Assembly (NCBI GenBank): GCA_910589415.1
Contig: OU342639.1
Coordinates: forward strand, 17,492,268 to 17,556,267
DNA from: Malachius bipustulatus
Taxonomy: Eukaryota; Arthropoda; Insecta; Coleoptera; Melyridae
Direction: 5' to 3'
Length of the DNA stretch: 64,000 nucleotides
Below the pieces are notes generated by a model. The model did not search any database. It saw only the letters and a list, made by a program, of their open reading frames with translations, and had not been told where the DNA came from. Every line of letters begins with the position of its first letter. Within the stretch, counting starts at the first letter, position 1. The position numbers and the translations under genes were made by a program. This document shows positions 18,755-30,597 of this stretch, piece by piece.

Positions 18755-18960
18755 AGGCGTTGTTGAATGTGGCAGCACGTGGTGCGCGCGCTTGCGGTGG
18801 GAGTTCTCTCAACGTGTACCGAAGTAGAGTGGGGAACAGATCTGTCAGTCTCGTATGTGTCCTGTCCTCGCGTATTTGGAAATCTCTTATCTCGATCGTG
18901 GATTTTCTGAAAAACGTGATAGAGTGAGTGTCAAAGAGTTTTATAAGAAACCATCACCAG
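18755..18960 (+). promoter_or_regulatory. Candidate promoter / 5' untranslated exon of the plus-strand gene
   Basis: An isolated CpG-containing stretch in AT-rich DNA. It has an arthropod initiator-like TCAGTC at 18845-18850 and ends CACCAG/GTGTGT at about 18960, a good donor context. The first coding exon downstream (23895) is preceded by an acceptor two bases before its ATG, so a non-coding 5' exon must exist. This is the best candidate I see, but nothing directly proves the join. Confidence 0.3.
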
Positions 18961-21900
18961 GTGTGTATTTCTTTTTGTCATATTCAGAGTTTTACCCAAA
19001 TAAATAGGTAGGTAGCTACATATTAACAAAAGCTGTTGAAAAATCTGCGTCCAGTTTCGAAAAGATTCTTCAGTTTTTCAAAAATGTTACAAATTCATTG
19101 AATATTGAAAGATCAGCTCGAAAATCTTCCACCCATTAAATTTCAACAAAAAATTTTCTTGTCATCTAACTTTTAAAAGTTTCTTTTTATTTTAGTGCGA
19201 TTTTGAACTTTTAAAAGTGTCTTTTTATTTTAGTGCGATTTTGAATGACAAATTTTTATCGCTGATGATTTTGATCCAAGTTTCGTTGTAATAAGAAGTA
19301 AAGCGAAATTGCACTTATAGGTACATCAAACTTTTCAAAATCGTTTCGTTCCTACAAAATCTTTCTACTGTCTCCAAATCTTCATGCATTTTCGAAAATA
19401 AAAAATATGTTTTTATTTTAGTGGTATTTTGATCATTAAAGAAAATAATTAAAAACACATCATTAATCGGCATCATCACTTTAAAATTTATGGATAAAAT
19501 CGATTGAAATTAGGGAACAAATTTCCTACCCCGCGAATACTTTTCTTCGGCGATTTTTCTATATTAACGATACCTGGAGTTCCTACAATAATTATTGTTC
19601 AAACTATAGAGCTATACACTTCCTTTGCGACTTGTATAATTTCTATCTATATAAATAATACCTGTACATAGGTATATGTATCTAACTAAAAAAGCTATAA
19701 TTTTCGGTCTTAAGTCGGTGATTTTCCAGGAAATTCGATTAAGTATGAGGATTTTCTTAATGAAACTGTTTTTTGTTTTCGAAGAAAATTCGATTAGGTA
19801 TATGAGTATTTTATTGCGTATACCTACCTATAAGTGAATCAAGTTTTTTTCTCAGATTTTTCAAACAATAGATCAAACCTTCTTATGGTTTGTAATTTTT
19901 TACATGTTACTAACTTGTAGATATGAATTTGACCAAAAAATTTCAAATATAGGTACCTAGTCGATAAAATAATTTTCGTTTGCGATTTTTCTGAAAATTG
20001 GATAACGTTAATGAAACTATTTTTTAAGGATTTTTAAATTTGGAGCAAATTTCTCGCGAATTATTGCTTTTTTTATATTATTGCCTTATTTTTACTTGTA
20101 GACACTCGTTGATTCAAAAAATTTACGTTTTATATTTTATGACGGAGATTTCTTTGAAAATTCGATTAGGTAAGATATGAGCGGCAACTTTCGAAATTTC
20201 AAATTTTTGTTCATTTTTCTCTGTGTAATTTTGATTTTGCAATGTTTTGATTACAATATTAATTAATATTGTTTATAATAATTATAAGTATTAACAAAAG
20301 TAATAAAAACTAACACCAGGAGTGAAATTTTCGAATAAAAAAAAAGTGTGATTTTTTCCATGGTTTTGGTTAAAACGAAGACACCATCTTACACTTACAA
20401 GTTTATTTTCAAGTTCATAAAAAATGAATATAAATTAAGCTTTTAATTCAATTGAACTTCAAAGATGTGCATTGCGATGAGTACGGTTTTCGCAGGTTGT
20501 CACAATCACCTATGTTTTTGAAAAGAGTTTTATCAAATTGAAAAGTCAAGTATTATTTCCTATATTATAAGGTGAATATAAATGATAAGTGAACATTTTT
20601 ATGACCTGATCTAATTTAAATGTACCTATATAACTCTAATAATTTCTTCATTAAATAGAAAATACACTTCAACTTGTTTGATGGTTTCTTCATGTCGAAT
20701 AAGCTTTGGCACCAAAAAACATAGGAAATGTGAATTTTTTTTTATCGAATTCTTCGCTCTTAGTACCTATTAGTTTCTACCACTCCTGGTGATTTTTTGA
20801 ATTATTAATATAAACGATATGAACTAATATTGCAGTCAAAATATTAAAAATATTAAATTACTCTGAGAAAAATTAGCAAAAAATTTAAATTTAAAAAGTT
20901 ACCACATTTTGGCCACCTTTGTGCAAGTGCTTATAAAATGACGAATCCACAGTTTTTAGGTTCAAATTTTATTTGCAATGAAGATATCGAGATGAGATTT
21001 TTCTTTTAGTTGAGAAATGAATTTTTTGAAGATACGAATTTTGTATTGAAAGATTTTATTTTTAGTTGATTCTTTATAATAAGTCTACGATTGCTAATAA
21101 AAAATCTCATATTTAACGTCGTGGTACACTTAGGTATAATTAAAAGTTATTTATAATACTTATTTATGAGTTATATTACATCAAGCACCGAATGTAACTT
21201 GATATTATGTAATTGAATATCAAGTGTTGGGACTTTAGAGTTGACATGCAGATTGCTTTTTGTGATTACCCCTTATTCAGCAAACGACTTATTACTCATT
21301 GAAAATTGTTATTGTTAACTATTAGAAAACTGCTCTCAAAGCGTTTGTATACAAGTTTCTCGATAAACTGTGTTGTGAATCATCCACCTAACGTTTAGAA
21401 ACGGTGTGTCAACTACTATACTTGAAATGCCTGAAATAGCCTGAAGTGCGGTGATAAAATATTTAAACATATATGTCAATCGTTGTCAATCGTCTTACCC
21501 AGATGAACTATTTCAAAATTAGTAATTAAAAGTTTAAGTAAGGTCTTTAACACCATCATTTTTTGTATTCATGCATTGATCCTCAAACAAAAACTATACC
21601 TATACCTATACTTTTAGGTACTTATTACCTACTATTAGTATAGGTATAAGGTAACGCGACAGTCATAAATTTTTTTATTTTGTACTTACAATACTTTTTC
21701 CACGGCCTTTATTGGAATATTGTTAAAATTTGTTAAATCAGATACCTAGGTAGGTATATTTTTAGAAAATAGCAATGGTGTTTTTTATGTGGTTTCTATT
21801 TAAAAATTTTTGAATTTATTCTTTATGGGTGGTATGAAAGGATAATTACGACACCTCTTATACCTATTATTGGAAAAATATGTATATTTTCTATGATTTT

Positions 21901-23894
21901 TAGGCGATTCCAATTATTTTATGTTATAATTATTTTAGGTGCAAAAATTTAGGCTAAATCTTACTCATCATGGAGGTTCAAAAATGTAACTTAGAATCTC
22001 AGAATTCGAAAACTTAGCAAGAAAAAAAATAAGGGATGCAAAAAATAACATTGTCAGACTTGGTTAGTTTGTTGGGGTTCTTTCTACCTTATACTTTTCT
22101 TATCTTTCTGTATTTCTTTCCTCCCCTTTTCGGGTCCTTTACTGGATCTACAGCTGCCACTTTTCCCAAAATCGAGTTAGTAGGAATGTTTTAATCTTAG
22201 GTAATATAGGAATGTCTAGGTCACCTGATATTGACATATGATCTATTTCTACTAAGTTATCCCCGTAATGAATGAAATTAACTACATTGCATGACTGATT
22301 GCGCATTTAACCTTTAGGCAAAATAGGTCGTCAAAATAATTTCTCAAATTTAAATTGATTGAAAAATCGTACTTAACTAAATAGGTACATACTTAACAAA
22401 AATTGTTCTTTTTTTCAGTGACGATCTAATCTAAAACTTACCTAGTAGAGAATGGTAATATGGAATAGCTACCAACTTTATTTTTGCGACAGGTACCTAT
22501 AATAAAAAAACGGTTGCCCAAAAGACTTTCTATCATAGGTAATAGAAACAAATACAGGGCGAGTCTTTAATGGCGCATTTTCTCAATAGGAAGTTGTAGG
22601 AGGCATTTCGCGTGCAGCACAGGAAAAATAGTAAAAAAAATTCTTGAAAATTGACCGAGATATGAAGAAATAAAGTTGAGATATTAACTTTTTTATTATT
22701 GTTATTTTTTTATAAATATTATTCTTAAAATAGTGGTTGCGTCCTCTTTCTTTTAAATATCATAGAATTTTTATTTCAAAAGCTGGGTTTAAATTTCTAT
22801 GAATGAAATTAACTTCATTTTTTTTCATTGGTGGAATACCAGAAAACTGATGCTAGATTAGATAAGATTTATTTTGAGTGGGCCATTGTGACACCTCCAC
22901 TGCGACCGTAGGTCTATTGTGGCTCACCATCTAGTCGTGCTAGTGCTACACATTAACCCCATCACGCCAGCCTCTTTAATAAGGATGCTAACCATCTTTA
23001 TATTGTTGCTAACGTATCCAGGTTCTCCAGTATGAGAAAGTCTCTCCCGAAGGCTTGTAATTTGGTTATTAGCTTTCCTTTTTCTCAGGGCAGATTTGTT
23101 TCTCCTCCTGGTCCAACGGAATTGAGTCGGATTAGAACCAATCTCCATAGCTTCTTCAGTTGCCTGGAGATCGAGCTTTTGACTCGCCTCGTCAGAGAAT
23201 ATTTGTTTTACACACTCCATGGATGTCCCAGGAATGGCTGGGAAAGGTTGATCCACTCCCCGCAGAGCCCACATGCGAGGAGTAATAAGGATCAAGTTCG
23301 GAGCAAATCTCCATGGAACAGGGCACAACAGCCCGGAATCAATTACGATTACAACTTAAAAATATTTTACCCAAAAAAATTATAATTTCTGTTTAAACGT
23401 GCTATAATTGAATGAATTAGAATACTACATTCAATTATCTAATGTATTCCATTTTATCTTTCCTTACTCCAACTGAGAGTTCGTCCTCTTCTACCTCTCT
23501 CCAATGTATCACATCTTTGTCGTTTTATAATCTCGGAACATAAAGTAATAGGACAGAATGATGACCTGTAATAGTTCAGATCGGAGGAAGTGTTGACCTT
23601 CTACTCACCTTTGGGGCTTTGGGGTCTTTGCTGGAAACTTTGCTGGGCAGCAACAGCGTCTGTATCGGGTGTCCGAGATAAGATGTGGTACATCGAGATT
23701 TTGGACATTTGGAGATAAAAAGTGAATAAATTAAAATTTTTAAGATATAAACAAAAAATCAGTATTGAAGTTATTGCACCTATTTATTGGGTAAAAAATA
23801 TTAGACAACTTTTAGTAACCCCCTCTCTCCTTTAATATAAAATAAAAATATCATCAATTAAGTATCCATTAAAAACGCATTATTGATTATCCAG
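18961..23894 (+). other. Presumed first intron of the plus-strand gene
   Basis: About 4.9 kb of AT-rich sequence. It includes a short tandem duplication at 19173-19247 (TTTTATTTTAGTGCGATTTT twice) and many TACCTA microsatellite tracts. An unrecognised GC-richer block lies at 22860-23390. No coding exon with splice sites was found. Confidence 0.4.
22924..23328 (-). other. Unrecognised 134-codon open frame in a GC-richer block
   Basis: A minus-strand frame in an island whose base composition differs from its AT-rich surroundings. It is rich in charged residues (QFRWTRRRNKSALRKRKANN) and has no domain I know. It could be a transposon-derived fragment that integrated here; the edges carry no visible target duplication. 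Not called as a gene. Confidence 0.25.
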
Positions 23895-24019
23895 GTATGG
23901 AGAACTCGGCTTATGTGCCAAGCTCAGGACACATGAGTTCCCCAGCTCTGGTGGTACTTCCGCAGACGGCCGCCGGGCTGCAGGATGCTCTCAGAATCCA
24001 GAGTCCTTTCAACCACCAG
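23895..24019 (+). CDS. First coding exon of an unidentified regulator-like gene
   Basis: The acceptor ATTATCCAG ends at 23894, two bases before the ATG at 23897, and the donor CAG/GTAATG follows 24019. The exon gives 41 codons in phase 0, beginning MENSAYVPSSGHMSSPALVV and ending LRIQSPFNHQ. It is GC-rich against an AT-rich background, with clean third-position usage, which supports real coding. No signal peptide or transmembrane segment is present. I do not recognise the family. Confidence 0.65.
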
Positions 24020-24615
24020 GTAATGTTATTTGTTGCTTTTGGTAGTATTTTAGTTCAAGAAGGTAGGTACACCCACTGATGGACATAACATTGTGTGAAT
24101 TTTTGTTAAAAATTAATGTGTTGTTCGGAAGCCATTGAATAATAAATTGGTCAGCGGCTTTAAAGTATATTTTTTCATACAGGTAGTTAGTGCATCAGTA
24201 TCTATATGAAGTAATCTTGCGGTTGATGTAGAAAAATTACTTTGATTGGAGATGAAATTATTTATTTATGAAGTTTGATTATTGAAAGAATCAAAAGGGA
24301 ATAAGTCACTGATAAAGACATTTCAGCCAGTGACTATAAAATGTATATCATTTCTCTTTGTCTTCTAGTGCTTTTTCTTTTATTATTCAATTTACAGTAT
24401 CACGTTGTAAGTATCATCGTATTTACTCGTTCATATTTATATAAACTTTTTATATGGTATTGCAGTCTTTCATAGGTATATACTTAAGTTTTTTCATGGG
24501 GTAGGTATAGTGGCTATAGTTCCTGCTGAAGCGACTTGTTGGGGGACAAATTTGGCAACTGATAAACACGCAAAATTCGCATACAAAATAGTTGAACATA
24601 ATCTGTCTTGATATA

Positions 24616-26291
24616 TCATATGGGTGTCTCAGCTCATTCTTGTCGGTCTATGTGGGCCTAACGATGGATTAAAAAAAAAATTGTAAATTCAAGTACAGGA
24701 TCAGTAGCATTTCAAAGCTATGTTTTTGTAAATGGATTGCTCTTATACAGTGTGACCCATTTGTTCTTGAAACACCCTGTAGAATCTTAATTTATGGTGC
24801 GATTTTAAAGAAATTTCTTTTAAATCATAGAGCTTAATAAACTATATTTTTGGAGCAAAAAGCGTCTCATTCCTACAAAATCCAAGGCCTACTAGATCAG
24901 TGTTTACTTGTAAAATCTCAAAAATTCATATTAGCGATTTTTTTAGAACAAAACTGGGCACGCCACGGGATTCACCAGCCCTCAAAACGGTACTGTACTA
25001 AATTTTATTGGAAATGTCAGAGTAATAAGGATCTTGCAGTTATTTTAGAAATTCATAATAGAACTCCGAATTTTCATTAATTTATTCGAAAAGGTCAAGA
25101 GAGACAAAATAGAAATTGTACGTCTAGTTGGTGATAATGTAGGTACTTTAATTTTTTAATTATAATTTTTTATTTATTTATTTATTTTTTTTATTTTTTT
25201 TTATTTTTTTTAAATTTTTTTTTTACTTTTTTTTACTTTTTTTAATTTTAATTTTTACTTATGATAGCTTTTGACCTTTTTCAAATTAATTTATGAAAAT
25301 TCAGAGTATTATTATGAATTTCTAAAATAACTACAAGATCATTTTTACTCTCGACATTTTCAATAAAATTTAGAACAGTACCGTTTTGAGGGCCGGTGAA
25401 TCCCGTGGCGTGCCCAGTTTTTTTCTAAAAAAATCGCTAATATGAATTTTTGAGATTTTACAAGTAAACACTGATCTAGTAGGCCCTGGATTTTGTAGGA
25501 ATGAGACGGTTTTTGCTCCCAAAATATAGTTTATCAAGCTCTATGATTTAAAAGAAATTTCTTTAAAATCGCACCATAAATTAAGATTCTACAGGGTGTT
25601 TCAAGAACAAATGGGTCACACTGTATGTTATTACATTTTTAGATTGTCTGAGAAGAAAAAAATAAAATTTACTTTCACAGTTGGTGTTTAAATTGAGAAG
25701 TTTGTGACTTAAGAACAAATGAAAATCGCAATATTTGAAGCTCAAGGCCCTGTACAACGAAAACGGCTCAAGATAGAGAAAAATTGCTTACATGTCTCTA
25801 TTCTTACGAAACATTTGTACTATCTTTGTTTTTTTTTAGCGATGCGCTTAGAAATCTCTGATTTTTCAAATTTTCTATTACCCTCTATAACCATTTCATC
25901 TATATCATACATAGGATAGTACATGAAAAGTAAGAATAGGGACATGTAAGCCGTTTTTCTCTATCTTGAGCCATTTTCGTTCTACAGGGCCTTGAAATTC
26001 AAAAATGACGATTTTCACTTGTTTATAACTCACAAAATTTAAACACTAACTGTAAAAACCAATCTTATTTTTTCTTCTAGGACAATCTTAAAAATGCAAT
26101 AACATAGGCGCATTCCATTTAAAAAACCTAACTTTGATATGCCACTGTCATATGGGACACTTTGTATAGTCCAAAATAATTTTAAATGATGGCCATTGTG
26201 ACCCTGCACTTTTTTGTTCAAAAAAAAATTCGAAATAGTTCATTGTTTGACACACAGAGACCGCTTCGAATGAGCTGGGACATCCTGTATT
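24616..26291. mobile_element. TACAGGGTG-family foldback element
   Basis: Left arm: CATATGGGTGTCTCAGCTCA, then GTAAATTCAAGTACAGGATC. Right arm, inverted: CCATTGTGACCCTGCACTT, then GAATGAGCTGGGACATCCTG. The conserved core (GGCCCTGTACAACGAAAACG, CTTACATGTC, GGATAGTACATGAAAAGTAA) lies at 25745-25990 as two facing copies. The left arm is interrupted by the palindrome at 24746-25625. Confidence 0.8.
24746..25625. mobile_element. 880-bp palindromic element inserted in another foldback element
   Basis: The left end TACAGTGTGACCCATTTGTT and right end AACAAATGGGTCACACTGTA are perfect complements, with TA on both sides as target. The arms continue about 340 bp (GGCACGCCACGGGATTCACC at 24958, complement near 25400) to a T-rich, low-complexity centre (25150-25260). 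Inside the ends, a second CACCCTGTAG/CTACAGGGTG pair suggests an even older element as its core. Confidence 0.85.
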
Positions 26292-26808
26292 ATGCGTTTT
26301 TTCATCCAGATCCAGAGTTTTTCAAAGCACGGAACTGATGACGATAGTGAATAGTCCAGTCATAGTAAGGGGATGAATTCAAAAGTCCCACAGAAAATAC
26401 TCCTATAATTTTGTCGCTTGGTGCAAAGAGAACCAAAGTCACTATTTTCCAGTTTTTAGTTATTAACTGCATTAAATTAACCTAACAAATCCATGAATGT
26501 CTCCGTACGCCAATGTCATTATTAAATTATTTAAATCAATAATTGAAGAAAATATTGCAAATGTCTCTTTTATAACGCGTAGACCCTAGAAAATTATATC
26601 CAAACGTACCTACTATGTGTCGGAGGCATACTGTGTTCAATTATTAAAAATTGAAATTCGTGGTCAGTAAATAATCTACCTCAGAAGATTCCCTGCATTT
26701 ATTTATTTTTTAATTTTAATTGATTTAATGTAACTATATCATGAAATTTTATTATAAGAATAATAACTAATTATTATGAAGTTTTGAAATTTGGGGCTCT
26801 AGTTCCAG

Positions 26809-27057
26809 ATCTCGGAAGCAGCGAAGGAATTGCATCGTCCGTTCACGGCCTCTGCCTTCGGGCTGAGGCACATGGAGAGTTATTGTGGATTACCAGCGCA
26901 TATCCTAACCCACCTCCAGCCCCAGTTTCTTCACCCGGGTCTCCAGCTCGGATCCGGAGGCGCCTTTCGTCCTCTAGCCGATCTGAAGGCTTTTCCCTCT
27001 CCGCCACCGGTCGCCGTTTCGGCTGCCTCGGCCTTCACCGCTCCGAAATGCTTGAAG
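26809..27057 (+). CDS. Second coding exon of the unidentified regulator-like gene
   Basis: The acceptor is TTCCAG at 26803-26808 (an alternative CTCTAG six bases earlier would add Phe-Gln in the same phase). The donor is AAG/GTAAGT at 27058. The exon has 83 codons in phase 0: ISEAAKELHRPFTASAFGLR, then a His/Leu/Pro-rich stretch (HILTHLQPQFLHPG), then FPSPPPVAVSAASAF. The strong consensus donor, in-phase joining on both sides and high GC support a real exon. The composition resembles the disordered activation or repression region of a developmental transcription factor; no DNA-binding domain has appeared yet. Confidence 0.7.
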
Positions 27058-27186
27058 GTAAGTTGTAATTTGATTTTATAAGAAAATTAATAGGTTCTGT
27101 TAAGTTTTGTCTCTCACCTCAGTTTTGAGTCCATCAGCTTAGTGAAGTTGACATCCCTAAGTGCGAATCTTTGTATAATTTAAAGG

Positions 27187-27600
27187 GCATTCTTTTGTCT
27201 ACGTTTTGTCCACGTTTGTCCAACCAAAAAATTTTCGTTGGTCCACCCTTCAAAAAAGAGTTACGGGAAAATGAAAATAAAATGAGCAGATTTCATCAAT
27301 TTTCAAACGGCATTCGCTTGTTCACGATTTTTCAACATTTGTTCAGCTAAAATTTCCGTTTCTCAACCCTCCAAAAAAAACTTATGACCCAATTAAACAA
27401 AAAATTGACAGCGGCACCACAAGTCAATTTTTATATAAATCAAATGGCATTCGTTTGTCCACGATTTGTCCCCGTATGTCCAAAAATATATTTTCTTTTG
27501 TCCGCCCTCTAAAAAAAGTTAAGAGCACATTTTAAAAATTGACAACAGCTCCAAATGCGTATTTTTATAAAATTTCACAATTTCAAACGAAAATTTCGAG
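27187..27600 (+). repeat. Three diverged tandem repeats of about 125-135 bp
   Basis: Each unit opens with GGCATTC followed by a TTTGTCCACG-like word (27187, 27312, 27446). It continues with a TGTCC-rich string, an AAATTTTCGTT-like word, CCACCCT-like text and an A-run. Divergence is considerable, so the array is old. A complementary GACAAACGAATGGCG follows at about 27630. Confidence 0.65.
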
Positions 27601-27985
27601 TGGACAAACAACGTGGGAAAATCTTCGACAAACGAATGGCGTATGAATTTTACAAAAATTCGTATTAAGGGGTGCTTCAAAGATGACAATGAAGGTTAAA
27701 AGATGTAAAATTGAAACTTGGAGAATACGTGCACTTCATACAGGGTGAGTCCCCTAAGATGGAAAGCTCGATTACACCTACACTATTAAAGATATCGAAA
27801 TGAACCAAAAAGTGCTGTAAATGGGAGGGTGAAGGTGAAGATGCAGTTTGTAAAATTATTTTCAGATACCTACACAGAATGGCCCAGTATCGCTGTACGC
27901 CATACAACTTTGTTATTTTAAATAGGACACCCTCTATATTATTACATCTTCAGATTACTTGAGAAAAGTAAAAAACAATAGTTTA

Positions 27986-28869
27986 TACAGGGTTATTCAC
28001 GGTATACGCCACGGAAGATTATGGCCGTGTCTCTGGATTTTAGGATCTTTTTATTTTTGGAGTGGATAGAGACCCAGCAGAGGTACGTTTTAAAATTATA
28101 TTCATAATGTACAGGGTGTCCCAAAAGCATGAAACATATCAAAGTTATGTTTTTTTAAATAGAATGCTCCTATGTTATTGCATTTTTAGATTGTCTGAAA
28201 AGAAAAAATAAGATTGACTTTTACAGTTGGTGTTTAAATTCAAAAGTTTGTGAGTTATAAACAAGTGAAAATCGTCATTTTTCAAGTTCAAGGCCCTGTA
28301 CAACGAAAACGACTGAAGATAGAGAAAAACGGCTTACATGTCCCTATTTTAACTTTTCATGTACTATCCTATGGTATAGAAACATTTAAACTTTCTTTGA
28401 TTTTTTTATTTGTCGACGAGTGGAGAAATCTCAGAATTTTTCAAATTTTTTATCACCCTGTATAAACATTTAATCTACATCATTGGATAGTACATGAAAA
28501 ATTAAAATAGGGACATGTAAGCCATTTTTCTCTATCTTAAGCCGTTTCCCTTGTACAGGGCCTTGAACTTGAAAAATGACGATTTTCACTTGTTTATAAC
28601 TCAAAAACTTCTGAATTTAAACACCAACTGTAAAAGCCAATCTTATTTTTTCTTCTCAGACAATCTAAAAATGCAATAACATAGGAGCATTCCATTTAAA
28701 AAAACATAACTTTGATATGTTTCATGCTTTTGGGACATTCTGTACATTATGAATATAATTTTAAAACGTACCTCTGCCGGGTCTCTATCCACTCCAAAAA
28801 TAATAAGATCCTAAAATCCAGAGACACGGCCATAATCTTCCGTGGCGTATACCGTGAATAACCCTGTAT
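27986..28869. mobile_element. Inner foldback element, TACAGGGTTATTCACGG ends
   Basis: TACAGGGTTATTCACGGTAT at the left and ATACCGTGAATAACCCTGTA at the right are complements. Comparison with the intact opposite arm of the host element (GGTTTATAAAGTTGAAG) shows insertion at a TA. Its centre (28110-28744) has the ends ACAGGGTGTCCCAAAAGCAT and ATGCTTTTGGGACATTCTGT plus the shared core, so it may itself contain a third element. Confidence 0.85.
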
Positions 28870-29190
28870 AGTTGAAGTTTGTAACGAGCAATTTATGAGT
28901 TATAAATATAAACAAATGAAATTCGCGATTTTCTATTTTCAAAGCAGCTTATCTTAAAAACACCTCAAGATAGAGTAAAACGGCTCACATACATGTTCCT
29001 ATCTTAATGTTTCATTTGGTATCCTATCATGTAGTCGAAGTTTTTATACCGGGTGATAAAAATAATCAAATTTTTTGCCACTCTGTATAAAAATTTCATC
29101 CATCCAATAGGATACTGCTTGAAAAGATAGGGACATGTAAGCCGTTTTTCCATATCTCGAGCCGTTTTCAATTTAAGCTGCTTTGAAAAT

Positions 29191-29266
29191 CGATGGTTAA
29201 GATGTGACACCTCGTACGTGGTATAAGATGTGATACCACGTACGAGGTGTCACATCTTAACCATCG
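29191..29266. mobile_element. 76-bp hairpin insertion with 4-bp target duplication
   Basis: CGATGGTTAAGATGTGACAC at the left and GTGTCACATCTTAACCATCG at the right form a stem of over 30 bp with an almost absent loop. AAAT precedes (29187-29190) and follows (29267-29270) the hairpin. Excising it with one AAAT gives GCTTTGAAAATGTAAAATCG, matching the complementary arm at about 28930-28955. It shares its GATGGTTAAGA terminus with the element at 1-1417. Confidence 0.85.
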
Positions 29267-30317
29267 AAATGTAAAATCGCGATTTTCATTTGTTTATAAC
29301 TCATAAATCGCTCATTACAAACTTCAACTTTATAAACCATTATTTTTGACTTTTCTCAAGCAATATGCAAATGTAATAATATAGAGGGTCCTATTTAAAA
29401 TAACAAAGTTGTATGGCGTACAGCGATATTGGGCCATTCTGTATATCTTAAAATAATTTTACAAACTGCACTTTACCCTCCCATTTACAACACTTTTTGG
29501 TTCATTTCGATATATTTAATGGTGTAGGTGTAATCGACCTTTCCATCTTAGGGGACTCACCCTGTATAAGACCACAAAATCTCATAACAAGTTTAATTAT
29601 TTTTTTTATTGAGGCGAAATCAATAAAAAACTGTAATCTGCGTTTAGGGGGTCGAAAAAACGTTGATTTGTTTGAATAAAAGTGGTCTAAACACCGATTT
29701 TTAAAATTAAAATCGCAAAAAAATATACGGCATATACCTACTAAGAGTCTTATAATACTCCAAAGGCAATAAAATCAGCATATATTCACAATAAGCTATT
29801 ATTGTTGATATACCTACAAGTCAATTTAAAAAAATTATTTTTCGAAAGCGAGCTGATGCTTTTTTCTGACAGTGCTTGGAACGCTGATTCGGAATTTATA
29901 TGGTATTAGGGGTAGCAAAAGCTGGGATATGTCCCAAATCGAGCCAAAAAAATGGTCAACAGTCCTAAATTATTACATTAAAAAATTCATATCACCGAAA
30001 AGGTGGCTCCAATTGAAAAACGGACTTTGTTATCAGATTCGCCGTGGCTTAGAGTATTAGTAACCAGGATTTCATCCAAAAACGACGTCCAAACTGAAAA
30101 AAAAATTCAAAGGGGAACCCTTTGTTAAAGGCTTTGTGACTAATCTTTTGAAAAAACAACGAGATGTCAACTCTGGAGTCTTCTTGATTAATTTCTCGAA
30201 TTTCTGAAATTTAGCCGGGTCTGTATATAGGTACCAGATGTACGAGAGCTTGTTTCGAAATTTCTTGTTTCGGTTTTTTTTTAACAAAAGTTTAAATCTA
30301 CTTTTTCCCACTTTCAG

Positions 30318-30597
30318 GTAGAAACAGGTTCAGACCACTCGCATGGTCATCACGGTCACAGTCTCTTCTCCCCGGGAGCGGGAGAGGACCGCGAACGTGA
30401 CCGGGAGCGACTTCTTGGACCTAGTCCTCGCACCACCGACTCCTGCTCACCAGCAAGTGCGTCCATGTCGCCTCAACCGACAGCCGCCGTCAAGGAGGAA
30501 CTTCTCGATGCCCAGATGGCCGAGGACTCCGACCAGCAGCCTGCCAGCATCGAGCAGGAATCGTCCGGAGTGCACGAAGAACCACGAGGATTTAGAA
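30318..30597 (+). CDS. Third coding exon of the unidentified regulator-like gene
   Basis: The acceptor CACTTTCAG ends at 30317 and the donor GAA/GTAAGT follows 30597. The exon is 280 nt, 93 codons plus one base, so the next exon must start in the complementary phase. It reads VETGSDHSHGHHGHSLF, an acidic/basic run (GEDRERDRERLLGPSP), a Ser-rich stretch (DSCSPASASMSP), then AAVKEELLDAQ, whose VKEE fits a sumoylation consensus, and ends EEPRGFR. Low-complexity composition again suggests a nuclear regulator. The next exon was not found before the transposon-rich region, so the gene is incomplete in this window. Confidence 0.7.

Larger units (their letters stand above)
24020..26808 (+). other. 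Intron of the plus-strand gene with nested foldback elements
   Basis: A 2.8-kb intron. From 24020 to 24615 and from 26292 to 26808 it is plain AT-rich sequence; the middle is the nested element pair described at 24616-26291 and 24746-25625. Confidence 0.6.
27739..29567. mobile_element. Outer foldback element of a nest
   Basis: The left end TACAGGGTGAGTCCCCTAAG pairs with the right end CTTAGGGGACTCACCCTGTA. The arms also share TGTAAATGGGAGGGT/ACCCTCCCATTTACA and GTACGCCATACAACTTTGTT with its complement. The left arm is broken by an insertion at 27986-28869 and the right arm by a 76-bp hairpin at 29191-29266. Confidence 0.85.
27058..30317 (+). other. Intron of the plus-strand gene with a multi-level transposon nest
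   Basis: A 3.3-kb intron containing the diverged tandem repeat at 27187-27600 and the nested elements spanning 27739-29567. From 29568 to 30317 there is AT-rich DNA with no gene. Confidence 0.6.
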
